Numbered from the stretch's first letter, positions 16,440-26,841 are shown. The stretch is DNA of 64,000 bases from Pseudomonas viridiflava (GCF_900601905.1 NZ_UWFA01000175.1:1-64000); one strand, 5' to 3'. The notes: generated by a model from the letters alone, not told the origin. Translations and numbers: made by a program.

Positions 16440-17537
16440 ATGCATTCCACCATTCACCCGCGTCGCCCCCTGAAAAAACTGCTCTGCGCCATGGCTGCGG
16501 TAGTCGGCTTGAGTTCCAGCCTGATGGCGTCGGCAGCAGACCCGCTTAAAGTCGGCTTCGTGTACATCGGCCCCATTGGTGACCATGGCTGGACTTACCA
16601 GCATGAGCAAGGCCGCAAGGCGATGGTTGAAGCGCTGGGCGACAAGGTCACCACCAGCTTCGTCGAAAACGTACCGGAAGGCGCGGACGCCGAGCGGGTC
16701 ATTCGCAACATGGCCAAAGGTGGCTACGACCTGGTGTTCACCACCTCGTTCGGCTACATGAACCCGACCCTGAAAGTCGCCAAGCAATTCCCCAAGGTCA
16801 CCTTCGAGCACGCCACCGGCTACAAGCAAGACAAGAACATGGGGACTTACCTGGCGCGCACCTATGAAGGTCGCTACGTCGGGGGTTTCCTGGCAGCGAA
16901 GATGACCAAGACCAAAAAAATCGGCTACGTGGCCTCGTTCCCGATCCCGGAAGTGCTGCGTGACATCGACGCCATCCAGCTGGCCCTGAACAAATACAAC
17001 CCAGGCACCGAGATCAAAGTGGTGTGGGTCAACTCGTGGTTCGATCCGGGCAAGGAGGCCGACGCCGCCAACGCGCTGATCGATCAGGGCGTGGACGTAA
17101 TCTTCCAGCACACCGACAGCCCGGCACCCATCCAGACGGCCGAGCGTCGCGGTGTGTATGCAGTCGGTTACGCCTCGGACATGGCGCACTTCGGCCCGAA
17201 GGCGGTCCTGACCTCGATCGTCAACAATTGGGGCCCGCATTACATTCAGGCCACCGAAGGCGTGATCAACGGCACCTGGAAATCCCAGGATTACTGGGGC
17301 GGTTTGAAGGAAGGCACAGTTGAGCTGCCGATCAGCGATATCGTCCCGGCTGATGTGAAAGCCGAAGCACTGAAGATCATCGCTGACATCGAAAGCGGCG
17401 CCTTCCACCCGTTCACCGGGCCGATCAAGGACCAGACCGGCACGGTGAAAATCCCGGCTGGCAAAGTCGCGACCAATGCCGAGCTGGCTTCGATGAACTA
17501 CTACGTCGAAGGCATCAAGGCGGATTTGCCTAAATAA
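16440..17537 (+). CDS. BMP-family purine/nucleoside-binding lipoprotein-like protein
   Basis: 365-residue periplasmic binding protein of the BmpA/Med family. It has an N-terminal signal peptide (RRPLKKLL then a hydrophobic stretch, cleavage near ASA-AD, about residue 33). No lipobox Cys is present, so it is soluble rather than a lipoprotein. Family features include VGFVYIGPIGDHGWTY, HATGYK and VNSWFDPGKEADAANALIDQ. It should deliver substrate to the ABC ATPase and permeases encoded at 7992-11601, although the antiporter and four other genes lie between. A good AAGGAG site precedes the ATG. Confidence 0.9.
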   Translation: MHSTIHPRRPLKKLLCAMAAVVGLSSSLMASAADPLKVGFVYIGPIGDHGWTYQHEQGRKAMVEALGDKVTTSFVENVPEGADAERVIRNMAKGGYDLVFTTSFGYMNPTLKVAKQFPKVTFEHATGYKQDKNMGTYLARTYEGRYVGGFLAAKMTKTKKIGYVASFPIPEVLRDIDAIQLALNKYNPGTEIKVVWVNSWFDPGKEADAANALIDQGVDVIFQHTDSPAPIQTAERRGVYAVGYASDMAHFGPKAVLTSIVNNWGPHYIQATEGVINGTWKSQDYWGGLKEGTVELPISDIVPADVKAEALKIIADIESGAFHPFTGPIKDQTGTVKIPAGKVATNAELASMNYYVEGIKADLPK

Positions 17538-17587
17538 CCAACGTTGCTGAAAAGGATTTAACCCAACCTTTTGGCCCCGAAGATGCT

Positions 17588-17674
17588 GTAGGAGCGCACG
17601 AGCACCGCGAGGCCGCGATAGGGGTCTGTCTGATTCACCGCTATCGCGGCCTCGCAGTGCTCGTGCGCTCCTAC
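17588..17674. repeat. Long inverted repeat of the GTAGGAGCGCACGAGCACCGCGAGG type
   Basis: Two arms of about 33 bp (17588-17621 and 17640-17674) form a nearly perfect hairpin. This is a longer REP-like family than the others; another copy is at 38898-38983. It sits between the binding protein and oxygenase genes and could act as a terminator. Confidence 0.8.
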
Positions 17675-17701
17675 AGGTGAATAATCATTAGGACATACAC
17701 C

Positions 17702-18667
17702 GTGAACCAGCTCCCCATCATCGACATCGCCCCGCTCTACAGCGACGACCAGACCGCCTGGCACGCCATTGCCCGGCACATCGACAAGGCCTGTCGCGAA
17801 TGGGGCTTTTTCTATATCAAGGGCCACCCGATCAGCGCCGAGCGCATCGAACAGGTGCTGGGCACTGCGCAACGGTTCTTCGCCCTGCCGCCAACCGAAA
17901 AGCTCAAAATCGACATCACCCAGACCCGCCATCACCGCGGCTATGGCGCTATTGCCACCGAACAGCTGGACCCCAACTTACCCAGCGACCTCAAGGAAAC
18001 CTTCGACATGGGCTTTCATCTGCCTGCCGATCACCCTGATGTCGTTGCTGAAAAACCTTTGCGCGGCCCCAACCGCCATCCCGACATGCCCGGCTGGCAA
18101 GCGCTGATGGAGCAGCACTACCTGGACATGCAAGCGCTCGGGCAAAAACTGCTGCAAGCGATCACCGTCGCCCTGGGCATCGAGCGTGATTTTTTTGACA
18201 AGCGTTTCATCGAGCCGGTCAGCGTGCTGCGCTTCATCCATTATCCACCGCGCCACACTGCGACCAGTGCCGAGCAACAAGGCGCCGGGGCACACACCGA
18301 TTACGGCTGCATCACGCTGCTGCACCAGGATTCAGCCGGAGGCCTGCAAGTACGCGATGTGCGCGGGCAATGGATTGATGCGCCGCCGATCGAAGGAACG
18401 TTTGTCGTCAACATTGGCGACATGATGGCGCGCTGGAGCAATGATCGTTATGTCTCCACCCCGCACCGGGTCATCAGCCCGCTGGGGGTTGATCGCTATT
18501 CAATGCCGTTCTTCGTCGAGCCCAACCCGGATACCCTTATCGAATGCCTGCCCGGCTGCCAGAGCGACAGCCAGCCCGCGCGCTACCCTGCGACCACTTG
18601 CGCGGAGTTCATGCTGTCGCGTTTCGCCGAGACCTACGCCTACAGGCGAGAGCCGCAAGCGTCGTAA
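17702..18667 (+). CDS. Isopenicillin N synthase-like 2OG-Fe(II) oxygenase
   Basis: 321-residue non-haem iron dioxygenase. An N-terminal DIOX_N domain (PIIDIAPL, GFFYIKGHPI) is followed by the jelly-roll 2OG-Fe(II) domain with HTDYGCITLL (His and Asp metal ligands, about 198-200), TPHRVI (third His ligand) and the downstream Arg/Ser motif for the co-substrate. The GTG at 17702 follows a short A-rich leader. Its place between purine transport and adenine deaminase genes matches P. aeruginosa PA0147 and suggests a purine-related substrate (for example hydroxylation of xanthine), but this is inference. Confidence 0.85.
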   Translation: MNQLPIIDIAPLYSDDQTAWHAIARHIDKACREWGFFYIKGHPISAERIEQVLGTAQRFFALPPTEKLKIDITQTRHHRGYGAIATEQLDPNLPSDLKETFDMGFHLPADHPDVVAEKPLRGPNRHPDMPGWQALMEQHYLDMQALGQKLLQAITVALGIERDFFDKRFIEPVSVLRFIHYPPRHTATSAEQQGAGAHTDYGCITLLHQDSAGGLQVRDVRGQWIDAPPIEGTFVVNIGDMMARWSNDRYVSTPHRVISPLGVDRYSMPFFVEPNPDTLIECLPGCQSDSQPARYPATTCAEFMLSRFAETYAYRREPQAS

Positions 18668-18740
18668 TTGAACCGCTTGGTCAGGTTTTGCCCCTCTGGC
18701 AGTTCGACTCTGTAGAATGCTGGCGATCTGCACCTGATGA

Positions 18741-19703
<963 letters not shown>

Positions 19704-19715
19704 GCTGATTGATCC

Positions 19716-20408
19716 TCAGGCGGCAGCGGCGATCTTGTCGATCTCGCGCTGCCCGCTGGATGAAATCTGCAAGGTATTGGACGCTTCAGTGGCGCGCAGC
19801 CAGCCCATCTGAATGAACAGCTGCAATAAGCCGGCGCCCAGTGCGCCACCCAGATGAGCGGAGCGCTCGTCCCGGTCGGCACAGGCACACACGGTTTCCC
19901 TCTGGCGCAAGGCCAGCGCCGGTATGTAGATACCGCGTTCTGCGAACTTGGCGATACCCACGCTGGTCACTTCGACTCGCTGCTCCTGTTGCTCAATCCA
20001 GCCTGCGCCAAGCAATCGCTGATACAACTCAGCCGCTATCTCACCACCCAGGTGATCGCAACAGATCTGCGCCTGGCGCAATGGCAGGGCAGGCATCGGT
20101 TGAGCCACATTGCGATTGATCTGGGCGACACTGACCTGCGAAGCACTGGCCAGTGCATGCAACACGGCAGCAACCTGCGGACCGGCCAGGCGGAAAAACC
20201 GCTTGCGGCCACGAACCTCTTGCTTGAGCAAGCCACCGGTCGCCAATCGGGCCAGATGCGCCCCCGCTGACGACGTTGTCAGGCCAGCCAGCAGTGCCAG
20301 CTCGTTGGCAGAGCGAGCAGTGCCGTCCATCAGGGCCCAAATCATCGCGCTGCGCTTGGGATCAGCAAGCAGTGACGCAATGTGACTGACGCAAGGTGCA
20401 TATTCCAT
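19716..20408 (-). CDS. ArsR-family transcriptional regulator
   Basis: 230-residue ArsR/SmtB-like regulator, longer than the usual 100-120. The N-terminal winged helix (about 5-80: LLADPKRSAMIWAL, TTSSAGAHLARL, GRKRFFRL) is followed by an extra C-terminal domain of about 140 residues with CCDHLGG and CACADRDERSAHLGG, a layout seen in larger ArsR proteins near transporters. The ATG at 20408 has an AGGGAG ribosome site; the longer upstream frame is unlikely. A CTGTCT-N5-AGACAG dyad at 20435-20451 could be its own operator. Its target is unknown. Confidence 0.82.
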   Translation of the reverse strand: MEYAPCVSHIASLLADPKRSAMIWALMDGTARSANELALLAGLTTSSAGAHLARLATGGLLKQEVRGRKRFFRLAGPQVAAVLHALASASQVSVAQINRNVAQPMPALPLRQAQICCDHLGGEIAAELYQRLLGAGWIEQQEQRVEVTSVGIAKFAERGIYIPALALRQRETVCACADRDERSAHLGGALGAGLLQLFIQMGWLRATEASNTLQISSSGQREIDKIAAAA

Positions 20409-20964
20409 AGGTTCACTCCCTGTCCTAACATCATCTGTCTCCCTGAGACAGCTCGCGGAGTTGCTATCAAGCGTCGATCCAACTCCCGTTGAATAATATA
20501 AGCGATGCACTGAATAACCGGACGCAGCAACAAAGCTGTGACTCTTCTTGAATCATGAGTCAGTTTTGAAACTCGCAACTTCGATCTGCGTTCGAAAACA
20601 CCAGAACTGCTGACAAGCGGCATATTTTCTAGGCTTTAGGCCGCAGCGCCAATAGCCAAAGTCCTGAATCGCGAGACAAATTCATAAAACCAAGCAACAA
20701 AATAAGACAACGGACAAACTGCATATTCGCAGTTCGCCGCAGCTAATGGTATTTAAGGGAATGATTTTCCGAATACTCCGTAGGATAAATCCAAGTTCGA
20801 TGTAGTCGTTTTAACGTATTAACAGCTGTAGCCGCGAAAATGTCGGGGCATGGGCTGGATCTTTATACCGAACTACCGCTCGCGGCTGAAGCCGCTCCTA
20901 CGGATCATCCATGGCCGTACGGATCGTTTGGGACCGTACGGATCGTTCAGGACTGTACGGATCT
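20409..20964. other. Intergenic region with REP fragment and short tandem repeats
   Basis: 556 bp with no convincing gene. It holds the possible ArsR operator dyad (20435-20451), an AT-rich middle, a broken REP unit (TAGCCGCGAA at about 20829 and CGCGGCTGAAGCCGCTCCTAC at 20880-20900), and a run of three CNGTACGGATC repeats at 20914-20963 that abuts the MFS gene. Confidence 0.55.
20914..20963. repeat. Short tandem repeat CNGTACGGATCNTT
   Basis: Three near-identical units spaced 19 bp apart (CCGTACGGATCGTT, again CCGTACGGATCGTT, then CTGTACGGATCTTT). Each contains the palindrome GTAC. They end 1-2 bp from the stop codon of the minus-strand MFS gene. Confidence 0.8.
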
Positions 20965-22161
20965 TTATACCGGTGGCAGCGCCACATCCCGCTTGTGCTG
21001 TAACCGACGGGTCAGCACCGAAAGCGTCACGGCCAGCACACCACACAAGCTGATGACCAACGCCATCGGCACTGCAGTGCCATCGTGCAGTACGCCCACC
21101 AGCGCCGCGGCGGCGGCTGCGACACTGAATTGCAGGCAGCCCAGTAGCGCCGATGCGCTGCCCGCACGCGCCCACTGACCATTCATGGCGCAGGCTGAGG
21201 CGTTGGGGATGATGCAGCCGAGGCTGGCGATGCAAATAAACAAAGGCACCAGCAATGGCCAGAGCTGTGCCGTGCCCAGACCGGCAATCGCCAACAACGT
21301 CAACGCGGCGGCCAGATACACCCAGATAGTTCGGGAAAGCAGGAACGCAGGGCCTTTCTTGCCCACCAGTCGGGCGTTGAGCTGCGCCACCAGAATAAAG
21401 CCTGCGGCGTTGGTGCCGAACAACCAGCCGTAATGCTCGGGCGGCACGCCATACAGTTTGATGAAGACGAACGGCGAACCGGCGATGTAAGAAAACATCC
21501 CGGCCATGGCGATCCCGCCGGTCAGCGCGTGACCCAGAAAGATACGATCCCCCAGCAAGCGCCGGTACTGGGTGAACGCGCCGGACAGCGGCAGGCGCGG
21601 ATGCGTGGCGGGCATGCTTTCCGGCAGGCCCAGGGCCACGGCCAACGACGCCAGTGCGCTAAAGGCCGTCAGGCTGAGGAAGATCGACTGCCAGCCATAG
21701 AGGTTGACCAGCAAGCCGCCGAGCATGGGTGCCAGAATCGGCGCCAGGCCCATCACCAGCATCAGCTGCGAGAAGACTTTGGCCGACTGCACAGCGTCGC
21801 ATTTGTCACTGACAATCGCCCGGGCGATCACCATCCCCGCACAGCCGCCCAGCGCCTGAACAAAGCGCGCCCCGATCAACCATTCCAGATTGGGTGCGAA
21901 TGCACAGGCCAGCGATGCCAGGGTGAACAGCGTGACCCCGAACAGCAACGGGATACGCCGCCCGAAACGGTCCGCCACCGGGCCATAAGCCAGCTGGCCA
22001 ATGGACAGGCCCAGAAAGTACGAGGCCAGGGTCAGCTGGACGTGCTTTTCATCCGTGCCAAAGGCCAGCGCAATGGCCGGGAAGCCAGGCAGATAGAAGT
22101 CGATAGCCAAAGGGCCGAAGGCGCTCAAGGCACCCAGAATGAGGATCGTGCGAAGGTTCAT
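20965..22161 (-). CDS. Bcr/CflA-family multidrug MFS exporter
   Basis: About 398 residues with 12 membrane spans. The family signature after the second span is QLAYGPVADRFGRRIPLL, and the first helix has FGPLAIDFYLPGFPAI, as in Bcr/CflA drug:H+ antiporters. I prefer the ATG at 22161 (MNLRT) over 22176 because family members begin just before the first span. It is a probable drug or toxic-metabolite exporter of the inner membrane; the substrate is not predictable. Confidence 0.87.
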   Translation of the reverse strand: MNLRTILILGALSAFGPLAIDFYLPGFPAIALAFGTDEKHVQLTLASYFLGLSIGQLAYGPVADRFGRRIPLLFGVTLFTLASLACAFAPNLEWLIGARFVQALGGCAGMVIARAIVSDKCDAVQSAKVFSQLMLVMGLAPILAPMLGGLLVNLYGWQSIFLSLTAFSALASLAVALGLPESMPATHPRLPLSGAFTQYRRLLGDRIFLGHALTGGIAMAGMFSYIAGSPFVFIKLYGVPPEHYGWLFGTNAAGFILVAQLNARLVGKKGPAFLLSRTIWVYLAAALTLLAIAGLGTAQLWPLLVPLFICIASLGCIIPNASACAMNGQWARAGSASALLGCLQFSVAAAAAALVGVLHDGTAVPMALVISLCGVLAVTLSVLTRRLQHKRDVALPPV

Positions 22162-22269
22162 CAGGCATCCAGACAATATTCAGTGCAGCCCGATAGTCTA
22201 ACCGGCCTGTACGGACTGAGTGTCGGGGAAGGGTAATTATTCTGTCCAGATCCTGCATTGACTGATCCT

Positions 22270-22356
22270 GTGGGAGCGATGCTTGCCCGCGATAAGGGCA
22301 CAGCAATTCTAAAGTGAACCGCGTCCAGCCTTGTCGCGGGCAAGCCTCGCTCCAAC
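22270..22356. repeat. REP pair, GTGGGAGCGATGCTTGCCCGCGA type
   Basis: Inverted units at 22270-22293 and 22333-22356 (GCCCGCGA / TCGCGGGC), between the MFS and copZ genes. It is a different subtype from the GAGCTTGCTC units. Confidence 0.8.
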
Positions 22357-22365
22357 GGGCCAACC

Positions 22366-22566
22366 TCAACCAACAACCTGCGCCTGATACCCCTCCTCGA
22401 CGATCAGACGGATTATTTGCTGTTCTGCCAGATCGCTTTCCACAATCACTTCGCCCGTGGGCAAGTCGATCTGGACGATGGCGCTCGGGTCTTGTTCGCG
22501 GATTGCGCCGGTGACGGCTTTTACGCAGTGTCCACAGGTCATGCCTTGCACATTGAATCGCTGCAT
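22366..22566 (-). CDS. copZ: Copper chaperone CopZ
   Basis: 66-residue heavy-metal-associated domain with the Cu(I)-binding GMTCGHC motif (residues 8-14) and the usual beta-alpha-beta-beta-alpha-beta pattern, ending EEGYQAQVVG. It binds cytosolic Cu(I) and passes it to the CopA ATPase. The ATG at 22566 is preceded by AAGGAGC; the longer frame upstream is non-coding operator DNA. It is transcribed from a CueR-type promoter (22605-22635). Confidence 0.92.
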   Translation of the reverse strand: MQRFNVQGMTCGHCVKAVTGAIREQDPSAIVQIDLPTGEVIVESDLAEQQIIRLIVEEGYQAQVVG

Positions 22567-22604
22567 GGGGTGCTCCTTTGACAGAGTGAATGGGTACGCA
22601 GAGC

Positions 22605-22635
22605 ATCTTTGACCTTGCCATCGTGGCAAGGTCAA
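22605..22635 (-). promoter_or_regulatory. CueR-type promoter of copZ
   Basis: Minus strand: TTGACC (22630-22635), a 19-bp spacer holding the palindrome CCTTGCCACGATGGCAAGG, and AAAGAT (22605-22610). The overlong 19-bp spacer with a central dyad is the hallmark of MerR/CueR-activated promoters. Confidence 0.88.
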
Positions 22636-22719
22636 GTTTCTCGTTTATCTGCCGGGCTGGTATTCGGCGCAAGGCTCGGCCAAGCTGCAGCATCACCGTC
22701 CACCTCAGGAGTATCAGCG

Positions 22720-23100
22720 ATGCGCTGGTCAGTAGTGAGCCTCTTCGGCATTCTCGGTCTGTTGGCTGCCTCGCCTGGCGTCCAGGCCGATCAGGATTAC
22801 GGCGTCCTGATCATTTCCCGCGAACGGCTGGAAGTCGCCTCGTCCTGCGAAATCGGCATCTATATTCAGGACCAGCTGGCTGGCCGGGTGTTCCAGGAGC
22901 AGTCGGTATCCTTCAACCTGCCAGCGGGCGATGTCTCGGTTCGCCTGCGCACCCTGCCCGGCCAAGTGTTTGGCTGTGACCCCGGCATGGAAGCGCAGAG
23001 CAATACCAAAATCCGCATTCAGGCGGGCGATATCCTCAAGTACCGGATCGCCAGCAACCTCAACGGTTTCTATCTCAAGCGTGCCGACCTGAACTATTGA
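22720..23100 (+). CDS. Small exported protein of the copper locus
   Basis: 126 residues with a clear signal peptide (cleavage near VQA-DQ, about residue 23). The mature domain is all-beta in appearance and holds only two Cys (ASSCEIG and VFGCDPG), possibly a disulfide; there is no Met- or His-rich copper site. The ATG at 22720 has a CAGGAG site. It lies between the divergent copZ and the downstream copA, so it may share copper control, but the function is unknown. It resembles small periplasmic proteins annotated as hypothetical in Pseudomonas. Confidence 0.7.
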   Translation: MRWSVVSLFGILGLLAASPGVQADQDYGVLIISRERLEVASSCEIGIYIQDQLAGRVFQEQSVSFNLPAGDVSVRLRTLPGQVFGCDPGMEAQSNTKIRIQAGDILKYRIASNLNGFYLKRADLNY

Positions 23101-23107
23101 GCTGGAC

Positions 23108-23138
23108 TTGACCTTGACCTCGTGGAAAGGTTGATCCT
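23108..23138 (+). promoter_or_regulatory. CueR-type promoter of copA
   Basis: TTGACC (23108-23113), a 19-bp spacer with the imperfect dyad CCTCGTGGAAAGG, and GATCCT (23133-23138) as a weak -10. It shares the TTGACCTTG start with the copZ promoter. Copper-loaded CueR would untwist it to activate copA-cueR. Confidence 0.75.
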
Positions 23139-23168
23139 TGCAGGCAAACGCCTTCAGGGAGAGTGAAC

Positions 23169-25367
23169 ATGCTCAATCCGCTCAACTTCGATCTGCCGAT
23201 TTCCGGCATGACCTGCGCCAGCTGTGCGGGTCGGGTCGAGCGTGCGCTGAACAAAGTGCCGGGGGTCAAGGCGGTCAGCGTCAACCTCGCCAACGAACGT
23301 GCGCACATTGAAACCAACGGCGAGCCGGACAGCACCGCGCTCATCGCCGCCGTCGCCAAGGCCGGTTATGGTGCGACGCTTGCCCAGGACCCGGCCCTCA
23401 GCGCCGACCAGCAACACAAACGCCTGAGCCGTGAGCGCTGGGCGTTGATCCTGGCCATTGCCCTTGCCTTGCCACTCGTTTTGCCCATGCTGCTGCAACC
23501 TGTGGGCGTGCACTGGATGCTGCCCGCCTGGGTTCAATTCGCGCTGGCCACACCCGTGCAGTTCATTCTTGGTGCACGGTTCTACAGTGCCGCGTGGAAG
23601 GCCGTGAGAGCCGGGGCTGGAAACATGGACCTGTTGGTCGCGCTGGGTACCAGTGCCGGTTACGGCTTGAGTGTCTATCAATGGATCAGTGCACCTGCGG
23701 GCCACATGCCGCATCTGTATTTCGAAGCCTCTGCGGTGGTCATTGCCCTGGTGCTGCTGGGCAAATACCTGGAAAGCCGCGCCAAGCGCCAGACCGCCAG
23801 CGCCATTCGCGCCCTGCAAGCCTTGCGCCCCGAGCGTGCCCTGCAGGTGATCGATGGCCAGGAATTCGACGTAGCGATCAGCGCCCTGAACCTGGGGGAT
23901 CAGGTGCTGGTCAAGCCTGGCGAGCGCTTCCCGGTGGACGGCGAAGTCATCGAGGGACAAAGCCATGCCGATGAAGCGCTGATCAGCGGCGAAAGCCTGC
24001 CGGTGCCGAAACAGGTGGGCGACAAAGTCACGGGTGGCGCCATCAATGGTGAAGGCCGACTGCTGGTGAAAACCACGGCGCTGGGCACTGAAACAGTGCT
24101 GGCGCGGATTATTCGCCTGGTGGAAGACGCTCAGGCCGGCAAGGCGCCTATCCAGAAACTGGTGGACCGGGTCAGCCAGGTGTTCGTGCCCACGGTGCTG
24201 GTAATTGCGCTGTTGACCCTCGGTGGCTGGCTGATGGTCGGGGCGTCGCTGGAGAGCGCCCTGATCAACGCCGTTGCCGTGCTGGTTATCGCGTGCCCCT
24301 GCTCTCTCGGGCTGGCGACCCCGACGGCGATCATGGCCGGCACTGGGGTTGCGGCCCGCTACGGAATCCTGATCAAAGACGCCGAAGCGCTGGAACGCGC
24401 CCATGAAGTCACCACCGTGGTGTTCGACAAGACCGGCACGCTGACTTCGGGCACTCCACAGATCGCCCATTTGAGCGCCAAAGGCGGCAATGAAGAACAA
24501 GTACTGGAATGGGCCGGAGCTCTGCAACGTGGCAGCGAACACCCGCTGGCCAGGGCCGTGCTGAATGCCTGCCGAGAGTGGCGGCTCAACCCGCCGAACG
24601 TGGAGAACAGCCGCGCACTGGCTGGCGTGGGCATCGCCGGTACTCTGCACGGTCGGGATCTGGCGCTGGGCAACCGCAGGCTGCTGGAAGAAAGCGGCCT
24701 GGCCATGGATGAACTGGCCGATGCGGCAGGGGCGTGGGAGGCAGAAGGCCGCACCTTGTCCTGGTTGATCGAGCAGAGCCCCAACCCTGCCGTGCTTGGC
24801 CTGTTCGCGTTCGGCGACACCCTCAAGCCCGGCGCTGAACAAGCGGTGCAACAACTGACGGCCCGGCACATCAGCAGCCATTTGCTGACGGGCGACAATC
24901 AAGGCAGCGCCAACGTGGTGGCCCAGGCCTTGGGTATCGCGGATGTACACGCCGAAGTGCTGCCAGCAGACAAAGCCGCCACCGTCGCCGACCTCAAACG
25001 CTTCGGCGTGGTGGCCATGGTGGGTGATGGCATCAACGATGCCCCGGCGCTGGCAGCGGCTGATATTGGCATCGCCATGGGCGGGGGCACCGATGTGGCC
25101 ATGCATGCGGCGGGCATCACCCTGATGCGCGGCGACCCGGCGTTGATTCCCGCAGCGCTGGACATCAGCCGCCGGACCTACGCCAAGATCCGTCAGAACC
25201 TGTTCTGGGCGTTCGTCTATAACCTGATCGGCATTCCGCTGGCAGCGTTCGGCTTTCTCAATCCGGTGCTGGCCGGGGCGGCGATGGCGCTGTCCAGCGT
25301 CAGCGTGGTCAGCAATGCGTTGCTACTCAAGACATGGAAACCTGAAGATCCGGGAGCCCAGCCATGA
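23169..25367 (+). CDS. copA: Copper-exporting P1B-type ATPase CopA
   Basis: 732-residue Cu(I)-exporting ATPase of the inner membrane. A single N-terminal metal-binding domain (GMTCASC, Cys16 and Cys19) is followed by the eight-helix P1B core with the transmembrane CPC motif (376-378), the phosphorylation Asp420 in DKTGT, TGDN, the P1B-specific HP dipeptide (SEHPLA) and [10 protein letters not shown]. The ATG at 23169 is better spaced from the AGGGAG site than the GTG at 23163. Its stop overlaps the cueR start (ATGA). It exports cytosolic copper to the periplasm. A very long antisense frame here is only a GC-bias shadow. Confidence 0.95.
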   Translation: MLNPLNFDLPISGMTCASCAGRVERALNKVPGVKAVSVNLANERAHIETNGEPDSTALIAAVAKAGYGATLAQDPALSADQQHKRLSRERWALILAIALALPLVLPMLLQPVGVHWMLPAWVQFALATPVQFILGARFYSAAWKAVRAGAGNMDLLVALGTSAGYGLSVYQWISAPAGHMPHLYFEASAVVIALVLLGKYLESRAKRQTASAIRALQALRPERALQVIDGQEFDVAISALNLGDQVLVKPGERFPVDGEVIEGQSHADEALISGESLPVPKQVGDKVTGGAINGEGRLLVKTTALGTETVLARIIRLVEDAQAGKAPIQKLVDRVSQVFVPTVLVIALLTLGGWLMVGASLESALINAVAVLVIACPCSLGLATPTAIMAGTGVAARYGILIKDAEALERAHEVTTVVFDKTGTLTSGTPQIAHLSAKGGNEEQVLEWAGALQRGSEHPLARAVLNACREWRLNPPNVENSRALAGVGIAGTLHGRDLALGNRRLLEESGLAMDELADAAGAWEAEGRTLSWLIEQSPNPAVLGLFAFGDTLKPGAEQAVQQLTARHISSHLLTGDNQGSANVVAQALGIADVHAEVLPADKAATVADLKRFGVVAMVGDGINDAPALAAADIGIAMGGGTDVAMHAAGITLMRGDPALIPAALDISRRTYAKIRQNLFWAFVYNLIGIPLAAFGFLNPVLAGAAMALSSVSVVSNALLLKTWKPEDPGAQP

Positions 25368-25765
25368 ATATTGGTCAGGCGGCAAAACAGAGCGGCCTCA
25401 GCGCCAAGATGATCCGCTATTACGAATCCACCGGCTTGCTGCAGGCGGCGCATCGCAGTGACAGTGGTTATCGGCTTTACAGCAAGGACGACCTGCACAC
25501 CCTGGCGTTCATCAAGCGATCCCGGGACCTGGGGTTTTCGCTGGAAGAAGTCGGCAAGCTGCTGACCCTCTGGCAAGACCGGCAACGGGCCAGTGCAGAT
25601 GTCAAAGCCCTGGCCCGCCAGCACATTGGCGAGCTCAATCAGAAGATCGAAGAACTGGCGAGCCTGCGCGATACCTTGCAGGACCTGGTGGACCACTGCC
25701 ACGGCGACGACCGCCCCGACTGCCCGATCCTCAGGGATTTGGCGTCGGGTGGGTGTTGTGGGTAA
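25364..25765 (+). CDS. cueR: Copper-sensing MerR-family regulator CueR
   Basis: 133 residues: MerR winged helix ([20 protein letters not shown]), dimerisation helix, and the Cu(I)-binding loop with Cys112 and Cys120 (CHGDDRPDC) at the positions used in E. coli CueR, plus a CCG tail. Ser77 (RASADV) also matches the +1-ion-sensing group rather than the Zn sensors. Four-base overlap with copA implies coupled translation and autoregulation through the copA promoter. Confidence 0.93.
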   Translation: MNIGQAAKQSGLSAKMIRYYESTGLLQAAHRSDSGYRLYSKDDLHTLAFIKRSRDLGFSLEEVGKLLTLWQDRQRASADVKALARQHIGELNQKIEELASLRDTLQDLVDHCHGDDRPDCPILRDLASGGCCG

Positions 25766-25782
25766 AGGCATTCGGATAACCC

Positions 25783-25872
25783 GTGGGAGCGAGCTTGCTC
25801 GCGAATAGGCCCCTACATCCGAAACATCTTTGGAGGACTCACTACAGCTTTCGCAAGCAAGCTTGCTCCCAC
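25783..25872. repeat. REP pair, GTGGGAGCGAGCTTGCTCGCGA type
   Basis: Inverted REP units flanking about 45 bp, immediately after cueR. Confidence 0.88.
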
Positions 25873-25906
25873 AGATTTTTTGGCTACCACTACTGCGATC
25901 CATTAC

Positions 25907-25936
25907 AAAAAACCCGGCCGAAGCCGGGTTTCTTTA
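25907..25936 (-). terminator. Rho-independent terminator of the RIO kinase gene
   Basis: The AACCCGGC / GCCGGGTT stem with a 4-base loop (25911-25930) lies 15 bp past the minus-strand stop. On that strand it is followed by TTTTTTG, a good U tract. Confidence 0.88.
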
Positions 25937-25944
25937 ACAACCGA

Positions 25945-26841
25945 TCACTGCATCCAAGGCGGAGGCGGTTCTTCGGTGGTTTTGCCTGGTGGCGCATCGT
26001 CGGCTGCGCGGGCGGCCTGGCGGCGGTCTTCATCCAGGCGCGCCGCTTCGATTTCACGCAGCACGCCGCCGACATCGGCATCGTCTTCCGGCTCATCGAA
26101 CTCGCCAGTCAACACGGTCGCTGGCGACAACGTACCCGCCTCGTAGAACGACCACATTTCCTTGGCGTACTTGGTCGTCTTCAATTCCGGCGCGAAACGA
26201 CCGAAATACGAAGCCATGTTGCCGACATCACGCTCCAGCATGCTGAACGCATGGTTATTGCCTGCTGCATCGACTGCTTGCGGCAGGTCGATGATGACAG
26301 GGCCGGTCGGCGTCAGCAGCACGTTGAACTCGGAAAGGTCACCGTGCACCAAACCGGTACACAACATCAGCACGATCTGCTCGATGAGAAACGCGTGATA
26401 TTCACGCGCCTGATCCGGCTCCAGCGTCACGTCGTTCAGACGCGGCGCGGCATCGCCGTATTCATCGGCAATCATCTCCATCAGCAATACGCCTTCCAGG
26501 AAGTCATACGGCTTGGGAACACGAACGCCTGCGCTGGCCAGCTTGAACAGCGCTGCCACTTCGGCGTTCTGCCAGGCGTCTTCGGTTTCCTTGCGGCCAA
26601 ACTTGGAACCCTTGGCCATGGCACGGGCCTGACGGCTGTTACGAACCTTGCGGCCTTCCTGATACTCCGACGCCTGGCGGAAACTGCGTTTATTCGCCTC
26701 CTTGTAAACCTTGGCACACCGCAGCTCATTGCCACAGCGCACCACATAAACAGCTGCCTCTTTACCGCTCATCAGCGGGCGCAGCACTTCGTCCACCAGA
26801 CCGTCCTCGATCAGGGGTTCAATGCGTTTAGGAGTTTTCAT
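25945..26841 (-). CDS. RIO-type serine/threonine protein kinase
   Basis: 298-residue RIO-family kinase. The ATP-binding segment SGKEAAVY (25-32), Lys44 in CAKVY, catalytic HGDLSEFN (Asp168, Asn173) and metal-binding IIDLPQ (Asp185) are all intact, so it should be active. A C-terminal tail of about 50 residues is rich in Asp, Ala and Pro. Bacterial RIO kinases are conserved in Pseudomonas but their substrates are not established. It is a single-gene unit with its own terminator. Confidence 0.87.
   Translation of the reverse strand: MKTPKRIEPLIEDGLVDEVLRPLMSGKEAAVYVVRCGNELRCAKVYKEANKRSFRQASEYQEGRKVRNSRQARAMAKGSKFGRKETEDAWQNAEVAALFKLASAGVRVPKPYDFLEGVLLMEMIADEYGDAAPRLNDVTLEPDQAREYHAFLIEQIVLMLCTGLVHGDLSEFNVLLTPTGPVIIDLPQAVDAAGNNHAFSMLERDVGNMASYFGRFAPELKTTKYAKEMWSFYEAGTLSPATVLTGEFDEPEDDADVGGVLREIEAARLDEDRRQAARAADDAPPGKTTEEPPPPWMQ

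Noticed and set aside
23154-25106. 650-codon minus-strand frame over copA
   Set aside because: Antisense shadow caused by GC-rich third positions; copA has all ATPase motifs and the shadow has none.
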